From the NCBI GenBank assembly GCA_016648135.1, contig JADDOH010000133.1, positions 1 to 64,000 on the forward strand: 64,000 nt of DNA. The letters are read 5' to 3'. How positions within the stretch are numbered: position 1 is the first letter of the stretch; every line of letters begins with the position of its first letter. The notes beneath the pieces are model-generated. The model did no database searches and was not told where the DNA came from. It was given only the letters and a program-made list of their open reading frames with translations. Source of the stretch: Agrypnia vestita. Its lineage: Eukaryota > Arthropoda > Insecta > Trichoptera > Phryganeidae. The position numbers and the translations under genes are program-made. This document shows positions 44,203 through 55,800 of the stretch, one piece after another.

Positions 44203-44847
44203 CGCCGGCCGCACACTGGATGCGTTTTCGTACGAAATTGAGTAGTACGTATACGTACGACTACGTAAGTACATTCCTGACCTTCAAAGTAGTATTGAAC
44301 ATCGTACACTGTACACGATTTAGTAGTGCGTGTACGCACGTATAGATGCGCCGTCCGACACGATCTGGATTTGTTCGGAAATTTTTGCAATTTTGTACGA
44401 TGTATATTGAAAATTTTGTCAATTTGACACATGACCACAAATGTTTGTGGGACCAAAGTGATTCAACTACGTAACCATCAGCGCAGATCATGGTGGAGAA
44501 TCTCTCAAGAACTAAAAAGGACATGAAAGTTAAATAATTTGATTTAATGAAGGTGAGTTATAATTATGTACTTCGAACAAAAAACTTTTAAATATTTCTC
44601 CGATGTTATGAGCTCTCGTTGCACTTCGAAGATAGCTAGTCATGAAATTTTTCATTTGCATCAAATTTGCCGTAATAGAGTTTTCCAGAAGATACAGATT
44701 ATTCATGTGGCACAAACGTTATTGGAGAAATGCGAAAAGTAATTGATCGTGACCAACGCAAGACGCAATCAATGTGCGTGCTCCATACGTACGAAAATAA
44801 TCGTACGAATACGTACGTAATAATTCGTATCCAAAGTGCGGCCGGCC
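44203..44847. mobile_element. PIF/Harbinger-type non-autonomous element with MADF remnant
   Basis: The termini are CGCCGGCCGCACACTGGATG and, inverted, GGCCGGCCGCACTTTGGATA, flanked by TAA (44200-44202 and 44848-44850), the 3-bp duplication typical of PIF/Harbinger. Inside, the plus strand reads YIENFVNLTHDHKCLWDQSD and, frameshifted, RRSWWRISQELK, resembling a MADF domain (CLWDxSDxxY...W.EIAxEL). MADF/Myb-like proteins are partners of Harbinger transposases. Many TACGTACG words lie in both ends. Confidence 0.65.
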
Positions 44848-44850
44848 TAA

Positions 44851-45289
44851 TTCACAAATTGATAAAATATAAATAAATTATATATTTAAAATTAATTTTA
44901 ATCTGTCGGGGGTAATTTAAGTAGGTAATGTTAAATTCGTCAGGAAAGTTTTATGTTGATAAAAATTGCCTTTTACATAACATTACTTGGACGAGTAGTT
45001 TAGATTATATTAATTTTTGAAGATGAAAAAAATCGTGAAAGAACGGCGTTGTGCCAACTTTTAGAAGACAAAAACAGAATTGCTAAAAATTCATTGCGGA
45101 ATGGCTTAGAAGAGTTTTATATTAGATGGGGAATACTTTGAATACTCACGAAAAAAATTAATAATATGGTCATAAAAATTGTGATGGATATTTTGATTCC
45201 AATAATTCCTTAAATATTCGTATCAAGTACAACTTATTTACATGGCGCTGGTATCCAATTACGAGTACATTTAACATTGAAATAAAAAA
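44851..45289. other. Unassigned DNA
   Basis: It may contain the rest of the interrupted Helitron; not demonstrable. Confidence 0.25.
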
Positions 45290-45610
45290 ACCATCGCGTC
45301 TGATTTCTTCAACAGCAACTCGCGCTGTCGCGAAGCGTCCCCGATTGGCTAGCTGGACGCGGACTTTTTGATTTATTTTTGAAACCGCCCGAGTCACTTT
45401 TCCCCCGCGAGCCATTCTGATGGGACGCCCCATAAATCTCCGTCTCGCGGTGTCCAGCAGGACACTCCTGGCCCCTCCCGGCTTCCCTGCCCCTCCTGGG
45501 CCCTCCTGATCCTCCTGTCAGAGTGACAGACCTGATTGCAACAGGTCAAGACTCGGCTTATTGGAGTCCGACGTTCCAGTCCCGTGGAGGGTATTCTATC
45601 TGATGTGTCT
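45290..45610. other. GC-rich island with CCTCC-type pyrimidine tract
   Basis: CCCCTCCTGGGCCCTCCTGA and related repeats lie at 45470-45520, followed by the inverted pair CTGTCAGAGTGACAG (45516-45530). An 87-codon minus frame (MGRPIRMARGGK...) crosses it but has no recognised family. Confidence 0.3.
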
Positions 45611-46760
45611 TTGAATTTAGCTTTGAAAGTTTTATTCGCGCTGTTTTCCTAGAGAATGGGGATATTTTATTACGAGTGAAGTATTCGTTTGAAGATATCG
45701 AAGTTATTTTTCAAAGAACAAATATTTCTCTTTTTCGTAACCTACAATTCTTGATATATTTTATGTAAATAAGGATTTTGAGAAGATATCTTCAACCGTT
45801 TACAATTTTCTTCTTAATAAATCTCTAAACATTTTGAATATATTTTATATAATATTACTTATTTTTACAGTTTCATTTATTCTTTTGAGAATATCACATT
45901 TACCGTTTGCAACTTTATTATCAATAATTTTATAAATTTTGTCTTTATAAATTTCAATCTTATGTCTACGTGAAATACAAAATTATTTTTAAAATAATTT
46001 ATTTTTCAAATTATATTGATATATCACATAGTATAACGCATTAGTGTACGTCGACATCGACTTTCATTTAACGCTATAAAGTTAAATTAGCTAACGTTAT
46101 ATGCCTATCCAACAAAAATTTGTATATCATTTACCACTGTCCATTATCATGTACTTTAGTAGGCCGAAGTCAGCACAGTATACAACCCAGTGAAGTTAAT
46201 TGCTTTTACCGCAGCCTCATAATTTGCATTACATACCTTATATTATTGATGGATTTGGCGTTTACATTGTAGAGATTATTATTCATGATGATACATTATT
46301 ATAGATATTAATTAAACTTGTTACCTCTGCCTGAGTTTGATAATGTATTAATATTTTTTCGCTACTTAATTTTCTACAGAAACAGAGTGTCTCTTCGACA
46401 AGTGAACTTTCGAACTATTAAAAAAGTGAAAAAAATATAAAATATTATTAAACTCAGGAAGGGATAACAAAGTTAATTATATTTCATATCTATAATAATC
46501 TTTCATCTTGCATTACCTTAATGAAAAAATGTTTTTTTTAAATACATATAAATTGTGTAGTTATCTTAATTACTAAGCAAATCATTTGTTTGTCCCAAGC
46601 TGCAAAAACTCTGCTCTGTAATTGCTCTGCACAATAATATTTTTACTGGAATTTCTAGTTGAACTCAACTATTTTAAGCTTGGTACGTCATTTCAATCAT
46701 GAACTGTGGTTCTTAGAAGTTTCTGTTTAACTATAAAAAATAAGACAAAGCGCTAAGAGA
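45611..46760. other. AT-rich DNA, nothing recognised
   Basis: No supported feature. Confidence 0.3.
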
Positions 46761-46850
46761 CGGCCTCGTAGTCCAGTGGATACGACATTGACTTTTCACA
46801 CCGAAGGTTCCGGGTTCGATTCCCGGTAAGGTCACAATAAATCACAACTT
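46761..46850 (+). repeat. SINE family 1 head, best-preserved tRNA-like part
   Basis: GGCCTCG and TAAGGTC form an acceptor-like stem with wobbles. TAGTCCAGTGGATACG holds the A box, GACTTTTCAC an anticodon loop like tRNA-Glu(TTC), and CCGGGTTCGATTCCCGG a perfect T arm and B box. The anticodon stem does not pair. No full SINE body follows. Confidence 0.7.
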
Positions 46851-47559
46851 TTTTAATGTGGCACTAACAGAATACTATGTATACAATACATAACTTATTT
46901 CAAATGGAACCAAATATCTCAATTAGGTACATGTATCTTCGGCTTGTTCTAGCAATATGCAAATATTCTAAGTATCGATGCAATATGATCATGTACGAAA
47001 TAGGAACATAACATACACAGCAACTAGGCGTGTACAGTGCAAGTGGCGATTGACACTAAACAGTCGACATCATACAAGAATGTCAGCAATCGTAGGGTAA
47101 CTTTTGCAACACCCTTTGTGCAAGTTGTCTATCATCAATATGTTTACATATTGGAATATAAAAATTCAAATACATAAAAATAATAAACTAGATGAATCAA
47201 ATAGAAAGATTGACGTACATTTAAAAATCTATTTTCTCTAAAATATTCGGTAACCGACTAGAAAAAGATACAACCCTGAAACTTCTCCAATCCAGGGGAC
47301 TGCAATAAACCAATTTTACCATGTTTGCCATTTAAGATTATGAAATATTTTAGACCTGTATAATATTTTGTTTAAGTCATAAATTTATATATTTATGAAA
47401 TATCTATATATAAGTCTCATTTTTCAAAATCTTAAATGGTTTAATAGATATGGAGAAATTCCGGGTTCGTGTTCCAGCAGTACCTGGATTAATAAATATA
47501 TTTTTATTTTGTATCACAGTCGAATTGATTAATCTAATTTGATTTTAATTTCATAGAAT
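46851..47559. other. Unassigned AT-rich DNA
   Basis: Nothing recognised. Confidence 0.3.
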
Positions 47560-48060
47560 CTTCTTCTTCTTCCTTTAAATAGACCTGTGTGCTCGATTAA
47601 AAGGAAGAAGTAGACCCTGTTCTCTAGAGGATCGCGCCTCCGGTGAGGTGGACTATGTAGTGCGATGTAAGGGAGTCTGGTTCTCTCTAATCTCTCTACT
47701 TGACCATACCAGTCCCTTTGCTGTTTACTCCGTCGTACAATTTCCTCAGCCTCACATATCTGTCTTATTCTGTGCTCCTCACGCGATCTCTCAGAGTCCT
47801 GTCTGCTTTCATTCTCACTGTCCTCATCTCGGAAGTCCTCTATGTTTGTTTAGTCATGATTGTTTCTGCCCTTGCTTCAACGCCGTATGCCATTATTGGT
47901 CTTACACATGCTTTATTTTTTTCTTATCTTATCCTTATTTTTCCAAAATGTGGATTTTGGAGCACCAGAAATTGCTGCAGCCTTGTTGACTTGGGCTTGT
48001 ATTTCTTCCCACATATCAGCTCCACCAACCAGGTCTACAATCAGGATACATTTTTGAGAG
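47560..48060 (-). mobile_element. RTE-like LINE C-terminus, family 4
   Basis: The minus strand reads VNKAAAISGALKSTFWKNKD, then frameshifted RPIMAYGVEARAETI, RMKADRTLRDRVRSTE, IRQICEAEEIVRWSKQQRDW and YGQVERLERTRLP, and ends in GGAAGAAGAAG. This is the VNKAAxxxGxLxxTxWxNKxL...RPIMTYGVExRAET...KTLRDRVRNxxIRQxC order of RTE-type elements. At least three frameshifts are present. Confidence 0.8.
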
Positions 48061-48989
48061 AAGATATACATTTAGTCTTTTCGATATTAATTTCCATTTT
48101 GTATTTTTATTGGCCTTGTCATTGTGGCCTGTTATGCATACCACGACGACAAAGAATAAAAATCATAGCATAATATTCCAAAATTCAAACTTCACAATAA
48201 AACGTATACTTATCAAACAAATAAGTTTGTAAAACATAATTAAGAAAATCAAATATAAAAGCAAATGTTTGTAATATAATTTATTTGCATATTTTTTGGA
48301 ACTTTTAATAACTGTGGCAATAAAAGTTTTATTTTCTGTATCCGATTTAAGTAAATATAATAAATTACCAACCTGTGGATTTAAAAAGTTATCGCCGGGC
48401 TTTTATTGTCTATAAGAATAAGGGTAGACGCGGAACTTTGATAATAATTAAGACTTTGTGAGTTTTTATTACTTTCTGCAAAGAATTTAGCCCGACTAAA
48501 GTAGAAGTTATCACCTTTTATTTTCTTATTTTTCGATAAAACAAATAAGAACTATATTTAATATTAAGGAAATTCTTAATCTGCGAAAAAATTTGTTAGG
48601 GTATAATTTTGATAATGATAATTTTTCTTATATTGTTTTAAAAATTATTTGAAAGTTACTTAATTTAATCAACCTATAAAATTTATTTTTCAAATCAATT
48701 GAGCTTATTATTATATCATAAACAATTTAAGAAAATACCATTTCTTTAATCAGGATGACAAAAAACTATTCCTTATATATTATTTCTTTAACATGAAATG
48801 ATAATCTGTGTAAATATTAAAAAAAAAAACGAAAAAATGTGATAAAATGGCCGCATAAGATAAGAGATTAGTGGTTTAATTTAGTTGGATAGTTTGATTA
48901 TTTTCACATGTTTGATGAACTTTATGTATTTAAGATGTAAGTGAATATTGTGGAATATTTGGATGATTTAAAGTTCTTGTCATAAAAGA
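48061..48989. other. Unassigned AT-rich DNA
   Basis: Nothing recognised. Confidence 0.3.
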
Positions 48990-49137
48990 TTGCAATTGAG
49001 TTAGTGTGGGTACAGTGCGTAACACGCGCATTGTTTCGTTGTGTTAAGTTTACGGATAAGAGAGGGGCGTATCCGTAAACCTAACACAACGAAACAACGC
49101 GCATATTAAGCACCGTACCCACACTAACTCAATTGCA
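48990..49137. mobile_element. Near-perfect palindromic element, 148 bp
   Basis: TTGCAATTGAGTTAGTGTGG and CCACACTAACTCAATTGCAA form the ends. Arms of about 68 bp pair through GTTTCGTTGTGTTA and TAACACAACGAAAC to GTTTACGGATA and TATCCGTAAAC, around an 11-base loop. It is more perfect than the related element at 38643-38777. Confidence 0.85.
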
Positions 49138-49187
49138 AGCTTCCGTTCCGTGCGGCGGTTAATAAAATTGTAATCACGACGATCACT

Positions 49188-49219
49188 GACCTCCGATAGG
49201 ACATTTCCTATCGGAGGTC
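49188..49219. other. Perfect 14-bp hairpin
   Basis: GACCTCCGATAGGA, loop CATT, TCCTATCGGAGGTC. It is followed 4 bases later by GAAGAAGAAGAAGAAG, so it may be the 3' hairpin and simple tail of an RTE-type LINE. Confidence 0.85.
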
Positions 49220-49289
49220 GGCGAAGAAGAAGAAGAAGTTAGCATATGGGAATCATCTATCCCTAACGATGTACGTACATCTGCGAAAG

Positions 49290-49620
49290 TACGGGGAGTG
49301 CTAAATTTTATTTTCCTAGAACCACTACGCTCGAACGTCCGAGTTCACTCAACAAACTTGTTATTTATGGGCGTTTTCAATTCTCCCGCGCTGGGCCGCA
49401 TTTAGGGACCATTTTTCATCATTTGCTGCCCCCGCGCCTCGGAACTATTTGTTTTACGTATTAGGAAGTAAATAATACAAGAACAGTGTCGCCTGATCAA
49501 CCCTCAAACACTCGGGGTGATTTACCGCGGCCGGCCGGATTACGGATGGAGCTACCTGTTGCGCTGGTCCGCATTTTTCGGGGGCAAATATGTTTTGTTG
49601 AATTAATGATGGTAATTTAT
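49290..49620. other. GC-rich island, candidate conserved non-coding element
   Basis: CCGCGGCCGGCCGG at 49527-49540 and CGCGCTGGGCCGCAT at 49387-49401. No frame or family was recognised. Confidence 0.3.
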
Positions 49621-50885
49621 GCTCGTAAAACAATGGAAGAGAAATAACACAATTGGCGTTCGCTGCTTTTGTTTGAAATTATTTTGAAATCAGTCGTTAA
49701 AAATAATGTTTATTTTAAAATGTAATTATCTCGCGTTCTGATTGAAAAACATCATTAAGCTATGGAAGGTTATAATTACAAATATAATAACACATGTTAT
49801 ATGTACACATAATATGGATCAATATAGGAATGGAGAAAGACGTAAATTAATCACAGAATAATCGCACATTTCCTTTACGTACATGTCAATAACAAAGCTC
49901 ACTTTTTATTTATTTATTTAATAATGAATCTTTACATTATAATGTATGAAAAAAGTGTTTAATAAATAGTCCAATTAAACAGATTCCAGATGATTAAGAC
50001 ACAGTGAATTCAAAGAAAAGTTGAAAAAGGCAATATTTTTAAGTTAATTAATAAATAGTAGTAAGCAACAAACAATATTAGAACTAAATAAAGGAAAACG
50101 ACTAAATATGAAATGTATAATAAGTAAAGAGATAATTAATGAGTGTAAATTGCAGCATGGAAATAGGGATGAAGAGAAAAGGGCGAGGAGGTAGGAATCA
50201 GAATAGAGGTGGAGAAAGAGAGTATTAGATCTGAATAGTGAGAAATTGGCCAAAGTCGATTTAATGATTATGCTTTCAATCCATAAATCGAGTAATGCTA
50301 TGATGAAATAGTTGTGTGGTGCTAGAATAAAGTATACATATATAGCATTCTTTTCAATGCGGTAAAACCAATATTGAAGATGTCAATATCGATACAATTA
50401 CCATTGAATGCGATGCATGTGTGAAATAAAAATGTATTTTGAGTATAGTATGTTCTATTTCTCGGAATATGGAAGAGCACGTTCTGTCGGGTTCGTCTGC
50501 AGGGAACATGAAAAGAGATTTGATCCAGTTAACTGGAACAGTCAAAATATTTAAAATTGGTGCGTGTGCGATTTCGCTACATGCCCCAATACATGCTTTT
50601 GTTTCATGCGCAACTTCCGTTATAATAAAATTAATTTCACCCTGAGTGCGCCAACAGAAGATATCTTCAAAAATATCAGCCGTTTCGTTAAACTAATTTT
50701 AGTAACATTTTGAATTTCTCCGCCAGAGTTTGTTTGGTCGTTGTGTATACTCTACTGTCGAATCTATAGCAATATATGCAACTGTATCGTAATAATATGA
50801 TTTGCGAAAATCATTTGGGTATTTTCCTAATATTTAATTTGCTATTAACACTTTGCCAATTTTAATTTTCAGTCTACTTTTTATA
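49621..50885. other. Unassigned DNA
   Basis: A 68-codon plus frame (50439-50645, MSIVCSISRNMEEHVLSGSS...) is unrecognised. Otherwise AT-rich with nothing supported. Confidence 0.3.
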
Positions 50886-50940
50886 CTGATGAAGGGTCCA
50901 TTGGCCCTGAAATAAGTTGATAGTTCAATAAATAATGGTT
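50886..50940 (+). mobile_element. Penelope-like end with degraded hammerhead motif
   Basis: CTGATGA (50886-50892), a hairpin pairing AGGG-CC with GG-CCCT, GAAAT in place of GAAAC, then GTTGATAGTTCAATAAATAA. The tail resembles the CAATAAATAAGTGG tail of the element at 56884. Confidence 0.45.
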
Positions 50941-50980
50941 TCATACAAAGTTTTCTCATTTTATCAATGTAAATAATGTA

Positions 50981-51254
50981 AAAAAATATTGATTGTATTA
51001 TTTTAATATATCTACTTATTTTATTTGATTAATTACACCAACATGTTTCGAAAATACCTTTCCATCGTCAGGGTCTTTTGTTTTTTCTAAATTATTTAAA
51101 AAATTATTTTTAAATATTATTACTGAAGTTCTTGATTACTCGCAATTATTGGAAAAAATTTAGAATTGGGCTAGTTGGGTATTTCCGAAACATGTTGGTG
51201 TAATTAATCAAATATTATAAGAAGATACATACAAATAATACAATCAATATTTTT
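50981..51254. mobile_element. Inverted Penelope-like ends, 274 bp
   Basis: Two inverted arms of about 75 bp: AAAAATATTGATTGTATTAT through TTAATTACACCAACATGTTTCG on the left and its reverse on the right (51179-51254). The left arm's minus strand has a hammerhead-like motif (51045-51071: CTGACGA, extra T, imperfect hairpin, GAAACATGTT). The same head-to-head layout occurs at 56884-57410. Confidence 0.65.
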
Positions 51255-51477
51255 TTAAATGTCACTCTACAATGTTGCTGAGTCAATTGAAAAAATAAAT
51301 AATTTTATTAAAAAGGTATTTTATTGGATAAAAAAAATTAAATATACAGATATCGTTACCCTCTGCGAAATCTATATATACTAACTAGTTAATGAGAAAA
51401 TACGACAGATGTCTCCAACACACACCAATTAAATATACGGAAGGTTCCTAGAATTCGAACATATATACAATAATTCG

Positions 51478-52836
51478 AACAAATTTGATAGTGTGTGGAT
51501 GTTCTTGCGATGGAATTGGTGAAAGATGCATTATGTAGAGTGATCATTTGAGCCAGTTATATAGGTTGTAAACCCTAGGCCATCGTATAAGAGACTTCCA
51601 TACACGTTTCTCATATATAAATAGCTTCGTCTCTGTGAGATTTCTATAATTTATCTTAATAATTAATCATCCCTCTGGGGAAAAAATCGAGTACCTGTGT
51701 TCTTAGAACATTCTTTCACACAAAAATATTGAAAAAAATACTTTCATGCTAGAATTTTAGTATCCCGCCTAACAAACGCCATCTTGACATAAAAAGTAAT
51801 GTCAAAATATTGGCCATTTTATACTATAGCGTTGTTTCTGCGCTTTCTATATATTGATATTCATTATTTTATGGGTTTTGCTTTCTAGAATGGAATATAA
51901 AACATCCCCCTAAGCTCCCGTTGTGGAAAATTCTCACGATCTCGGTTCGTGTGGGTGGTGCAGCCCGCAGCATTTCAATTGCACTTACTATTCGGTCCAA
52001 ATTTACAGTCGCACTTGCCATATTACAAAAACAAAATTAATGAAAATGTCTGCGTATCTAGAATTCAGTTAATTACCCCAGTGAATGGACACCCACCGCA
52101 TTCAAAGCTCCCATATCGGTCCTACTCATACGTCGCCAGGTTGACAATTTTTTTACTCTAAAGGCCATCTCCGTGTCACGTCATGTAAAGACCAACTACG
52201 ACCCGGAGAGGCCTGCAATAGTCAATTCATTGTACCTCCTTCACATAACACATTATTGTAAATTAACAAAGAAAAAAGCATATAATACAGGTAAAAATAA
52301 ATCAGTTAGACCCATCGTCAAAGACATTTCTGCCATGAAGCTTCCAAACTGAAGTGAGCTTGCACTAAACCGAGATGAGTGGAGGAAGACTCTTGAGAAG
52401 GCCAATACCCACCAGGGGTTGTAGAGCCAAGAGTGAGTAACCAAATCTATTATTTTAAACGTATCCGAAAATATCTTGATTTATAGAGCATACCTGAGTT
52501 TGTTTTCGTTGTACCTGAATCTCAGATTTCAAAGACACAAATGTTCTGCGATAATCATTATACAATAGAATATTTTGAGTGTGTCCAAACTTTTTAGTAC
52601 ACAATACTGGATTTTATCCACAAGGAAGCATCATTAATCGAGACATATTATAGATGTCTCGTAGAGACGAAGCTATATTTTTATATGGGAAAGTAGGTAT
52701 GGAAGCCTTTCTTTGGATGTTCTCAGGGCTTACGACCTATAGTACGGCTGGCATAAGTGAACACCTTACACAATTTAACGTTCACCGTTCCCACCCATGA
52801 TAGACTACCACATCTATCAAATTTTTTGAAGTTTTA
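51478..52836. mobile_element. Long-arm foldback element, family D, 1.36 kb
   Basis: The left arm (to about 51712) begins AAATTTGATAGTGTGTGGAT. The inverted right arm (from about 52597) ends with ATCTATCAAATTTTTTG. Both hold the block AGCTTCGTCTCT. Between the arms lie unassigned DNA, a 70-codon frame at 51949-52161 that I do not recognise, and a short LINE remnant at 52310-52440. Confidence 0.65.
52310..52440 (+). mobile_element. LINE family 6 remnant
   Basis: The plus strand reads VKDISAMKLPN, SELALNRDEWRKTLEKANTH and QGL, matching the minus-strand copy at 35527-35850. It lies inside family D element 51478-52836. Confidence 0.7.
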
Positions 52837-53879
52837 TATATATATTTAAGTTATACAACTTTTTTCGATGCGAATTATATTTTTACTACCGTCACCTGCA
52901 GTCCAAAGCTTTTTCATTTCCATAATCCAATACAGATGTCACTATTAATAATTTTGATTGAAGTTTAAAGCAATATCCTTTATATGTGTATATCTTTTTA
53001 TGTTAATAATTCGGAAGATTACAGGCAGTGACGTTATTAATTACTATTACGGCTAATAATATAATGAGTAATCTTAGTGTAAAATAAATATCAATATGAT
53101 AAATTTTTTTCTATTTGTTGTTTTATGTCGCATAATATTCACTTTCTGACATCTTTATAACTACAGTATTAAGAATAGGTATGATATTTCGGGTTTTATC
53201 GATTTACTGGTACATAAATTTGTTGATAAGTTTACATGCCCTACTACATATTTACAAATATTATAATACAAGAATACCTGAAAAACAATATTACGATGTT
53301 AAACATGGTATATTTTCTGGGTAAATGTTATTTACTTCGATATGTTAACTCCGTACGTGACTGCGACAGTAATACAGGACGTGTGCGGAGTCAAGCACAA
53401 ATAAAGACAAAAATGTTATTTAATTCGTTTACGTGAAAAAATAGCAGCATCAATTGCTTCTTCGCCGTTTACTAGCAGGCCGGATTTTCACCCGCCTTTT
53501 GAAAATTTTCCGTTCTATTTCGCAACGCACGGTGTCCTTCCAGGGATGGGTTTAACACACTCACTGACTCGGTCGTTTTTTAAATACAATTATATTTTTT
53601 TAATATTATTATGTCCGTAAAAAAATTTCGGCACGTGCGTCGCTACATAATTAATGTAAGTACCCAAGCCAGCTTGTACGGAATGAATATATTACGTTTC
53701 ATTACAATGAAGTTATTTTTAAAGTAAAAAATATGAATTTTAAATTCGCTTGTCGCATTGTGTCAGAGAATTAAAATTAAAAATATGGTGTTACTAAATA
53801 AAACTCATGTTGAACGAGAAGAACAAATTTAACATATATGGACGAAAAATATATTTATAGATGTAGTATACAATCAAAT
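52837..53879. other. Unassigned DNA
   Basis: A slightly GC-richer patch at 53455-53550 (TAGCAGGCCGGATTTTCACC) may be conserved. The rest is AT-rich. Confidence 0.3.
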
Positions 53880-54085
53880 ATTCACCAGTTGAACTTTACA
53901 TTGTATAAAGTGATCACTTGAGCCAGCCTGAACCTTAACCTTAAGACCTTAAAGTCTTCCATACCTACTTTCTCATATAAATAGTTTCGCCTGTATTAGA
54001 CATACATAATATATTTTGATGTTCCCTTTGGGAATAAAATTCAGTATTGTGTTCTTGAAGAATTTAAACATAGATACGCAAAATA
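53880..54085 (+). repeat. Family D single arm
   Basis: AAAGTGATCACTTGAGCCAG, TCTTCCATACCTACTTTCTC and AATAAAATTCAGTATTGTGT match the arm order of family D. No inverted partner is near. Confidence 0.6.
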
Positions 54086-54324
54086 TTCTAAATAAACACT
54101 TTTGTTTGAAATCATTCTAAAACAAGTGAGTATATACTTGAAACTCTTTTTAAAAAATTTCTTTCAATCGTTTACAGAAAACGTTTTTTTTTTCTTTTAT
54201 TAAATATTTTCAAGTTCTGACTAAATCATTGTAAATTTATCCCATGACTGTGTTATTAGCTTCAACAATTGATGATAATGCATATGAACATTAATGAAAA
54301 TAATGCGTTATGATTGGTATATCG

Positions 54325-54392
54325 AGATAAAAGAATGTGGCATTCTCTCTGCATATTCCTGCGGAAAAGTAGCCCGTTAGTGGATTATTCAC
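54325..54392 (+). mobile_element. LINE family 1 tail fragment
   Basis: AAGAATGTGGCATTC, CTCTCTGCATATTCCTGCGG and AAAAGTAGCCCGTTAG match the family 1 3' end (TGGCGCTTTATCCTCTCTGC and on). Confidence 0.5.
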
Positions 54393-54598
54393 TCATTATA
54401 ATGGATTATTTTAACCAGACTTCAGATGCATTAGATATTGATAGTAAGATTAACAAGAGTTCGTTTTTTAAGAATGTCCTCCGAATCGAAATGATCAACT
54501 ACCAAATCCAATGTACTATCGTTTTGACTACCGATTCCGTACTGACGTCACGCAGTCTTGTGTTCCAGCCAATGTGGCGCCACACAAACACAAAACAC

Positions 54599-54630
54599 AC
54601 AGTGACTGCCAAGATGGCGGTCACTGTGTC
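54599..54630. other. Short hairpin, 14-bp arms
   Basis: ACACAGTGACTGCC, loop AAGAT, GGCGGTCACTGTGT: 13 of 14 pairs match. It may be a fragment of a palindromic repeat. Confidence 0.75.
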
Positions 54631-54921
54631 TTTAAATTTTGCGTTTTATACACAACCTTATCAATGAATTCGACCTACATCCTTACACGGCAGCGATTTA
54701 TATTAAGTAGACAGAGAGGGAACTCTCACAGATTTATCGCCTCTTTCATACATTCATAAAACTCCTAACAGGACTCAATTGTCTCGTTTGCTTGGTCGGG
54801 CCAAGTCTTTAGCAGTTGCCGTCTACTTTTGGCACCATCAATACTTATTTATATCTTTTTTACTTGTCTCTTCGTATTCATCCGTCGACAAAATGTCCGT
54901 ACCACCTGAGTTTAGTTAGCA

Positions 54922-55797
54922 TGTAACATAAATCAACGGCCGGCGCCACACTAAGCGCATTTTCCGCCGCGTCTTTTCCATCGCGGAGTGCCGCTACGTT
55001 TCTTTTCATACAATATGCGCTTATCAAACACTATCGCAGGATCTAGAACTATCCACAATTGTCTACAAATGTCTATAAATTACTTAAACAGTCTAGAAAC
55101 GACGAGAACCCCCTCCGAAACACTAGAATAATCTGTAAAGTTTGAAAATGCCAGCATTTTGTATTGTATAAAAACTTGTTATCTGGAACTCACTCCTAAA
55201 ATTGTATTTATTGATTTGCGTCAGACTGAATATTATTTACAATTTATTTTACCATTAAATCATTATTTACTATTTATTCATTATTCATGACTTGTTATTA
55301 ATTTATTGTTAAAAGGGTATTGTGTAATTATATCATATTCAAAATGTTCATACTTTGTACTCTAATGATACTCTAGGAGCATCTATTAGTCATTAATGGT
55401 CATAAATAAATAAAATAAAATAAATTCTATTTAAATATCGGAACTACGCCACGGCGTGAGAGAGTCGTGTTTTGACAGTTCGTTTGTTCGAAGTCGGCCG
55501 CGAGGCGACGGCCAGGGTGGCCAGTCGTGATATAATCAAATCGATAAATAAAGCGAAATAGTCCATTGCCACTTCTATGTGTGAGAATTGAGTATTCTAT
55601 GAGCGATAAATACGTGTTACCCAGCGATAATAATGTATTCAAAGAAAGTGATATATTTCGAAATTGTGTAGATTAAAGAACAGCGTTAAGTTTAATTGTT
55701 AAATGTTAAGTGACTTTGTACATTGAATAATTAATTAATAAGTCGCTTATTAATTTCCAGTGTTTTCATTTGCCTCCCGTACCCACGATCCGTGACG
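54922..55797 (+). mobile_element. LTR with an internal insertion
   Basis: It begins TGTAACA and ends TCCGTGACG (a changed CA). The 5' part (to about 55164) has TCTAGAA-type words as in 22130-22707. The 3' part (from about 55435) matches 42772-43362. Between them lies repeat B (55165-55400), which must be a later insertion. Target duplication is not clear. Confidence 0.65.
55165..55400 (+). repeat. Dispersed repeat B inside an LTR
   Basis: TATAAAAACTTGTTATCTGG, AAATTGTATTTATTGATTTG and ACTCTAATGATACTCTAGGA match 8096-8420 and 36977-37345. Confidence 0.65.
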
Positions 55798-55800
55798 ATA

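Noticed and set aside
45170..45433. 87-codon minus frame MGRPIRMARGGK...
   Set aside because: It lies across the edge of a GC-rich island, has no recognised domain and no splice or promoter support.
46761..46835. Functional tRNA-Glu
   Set aside because: The T arm is perfect, but the anticodon stem does not pair and the sequence matches the SINE family 1 head.
47648..48173. Plus-strand frames of 113 and 157 codons
   Set aside because: They are shadows of an RTE-like LINE on the minus strand, whose motifs are clear.
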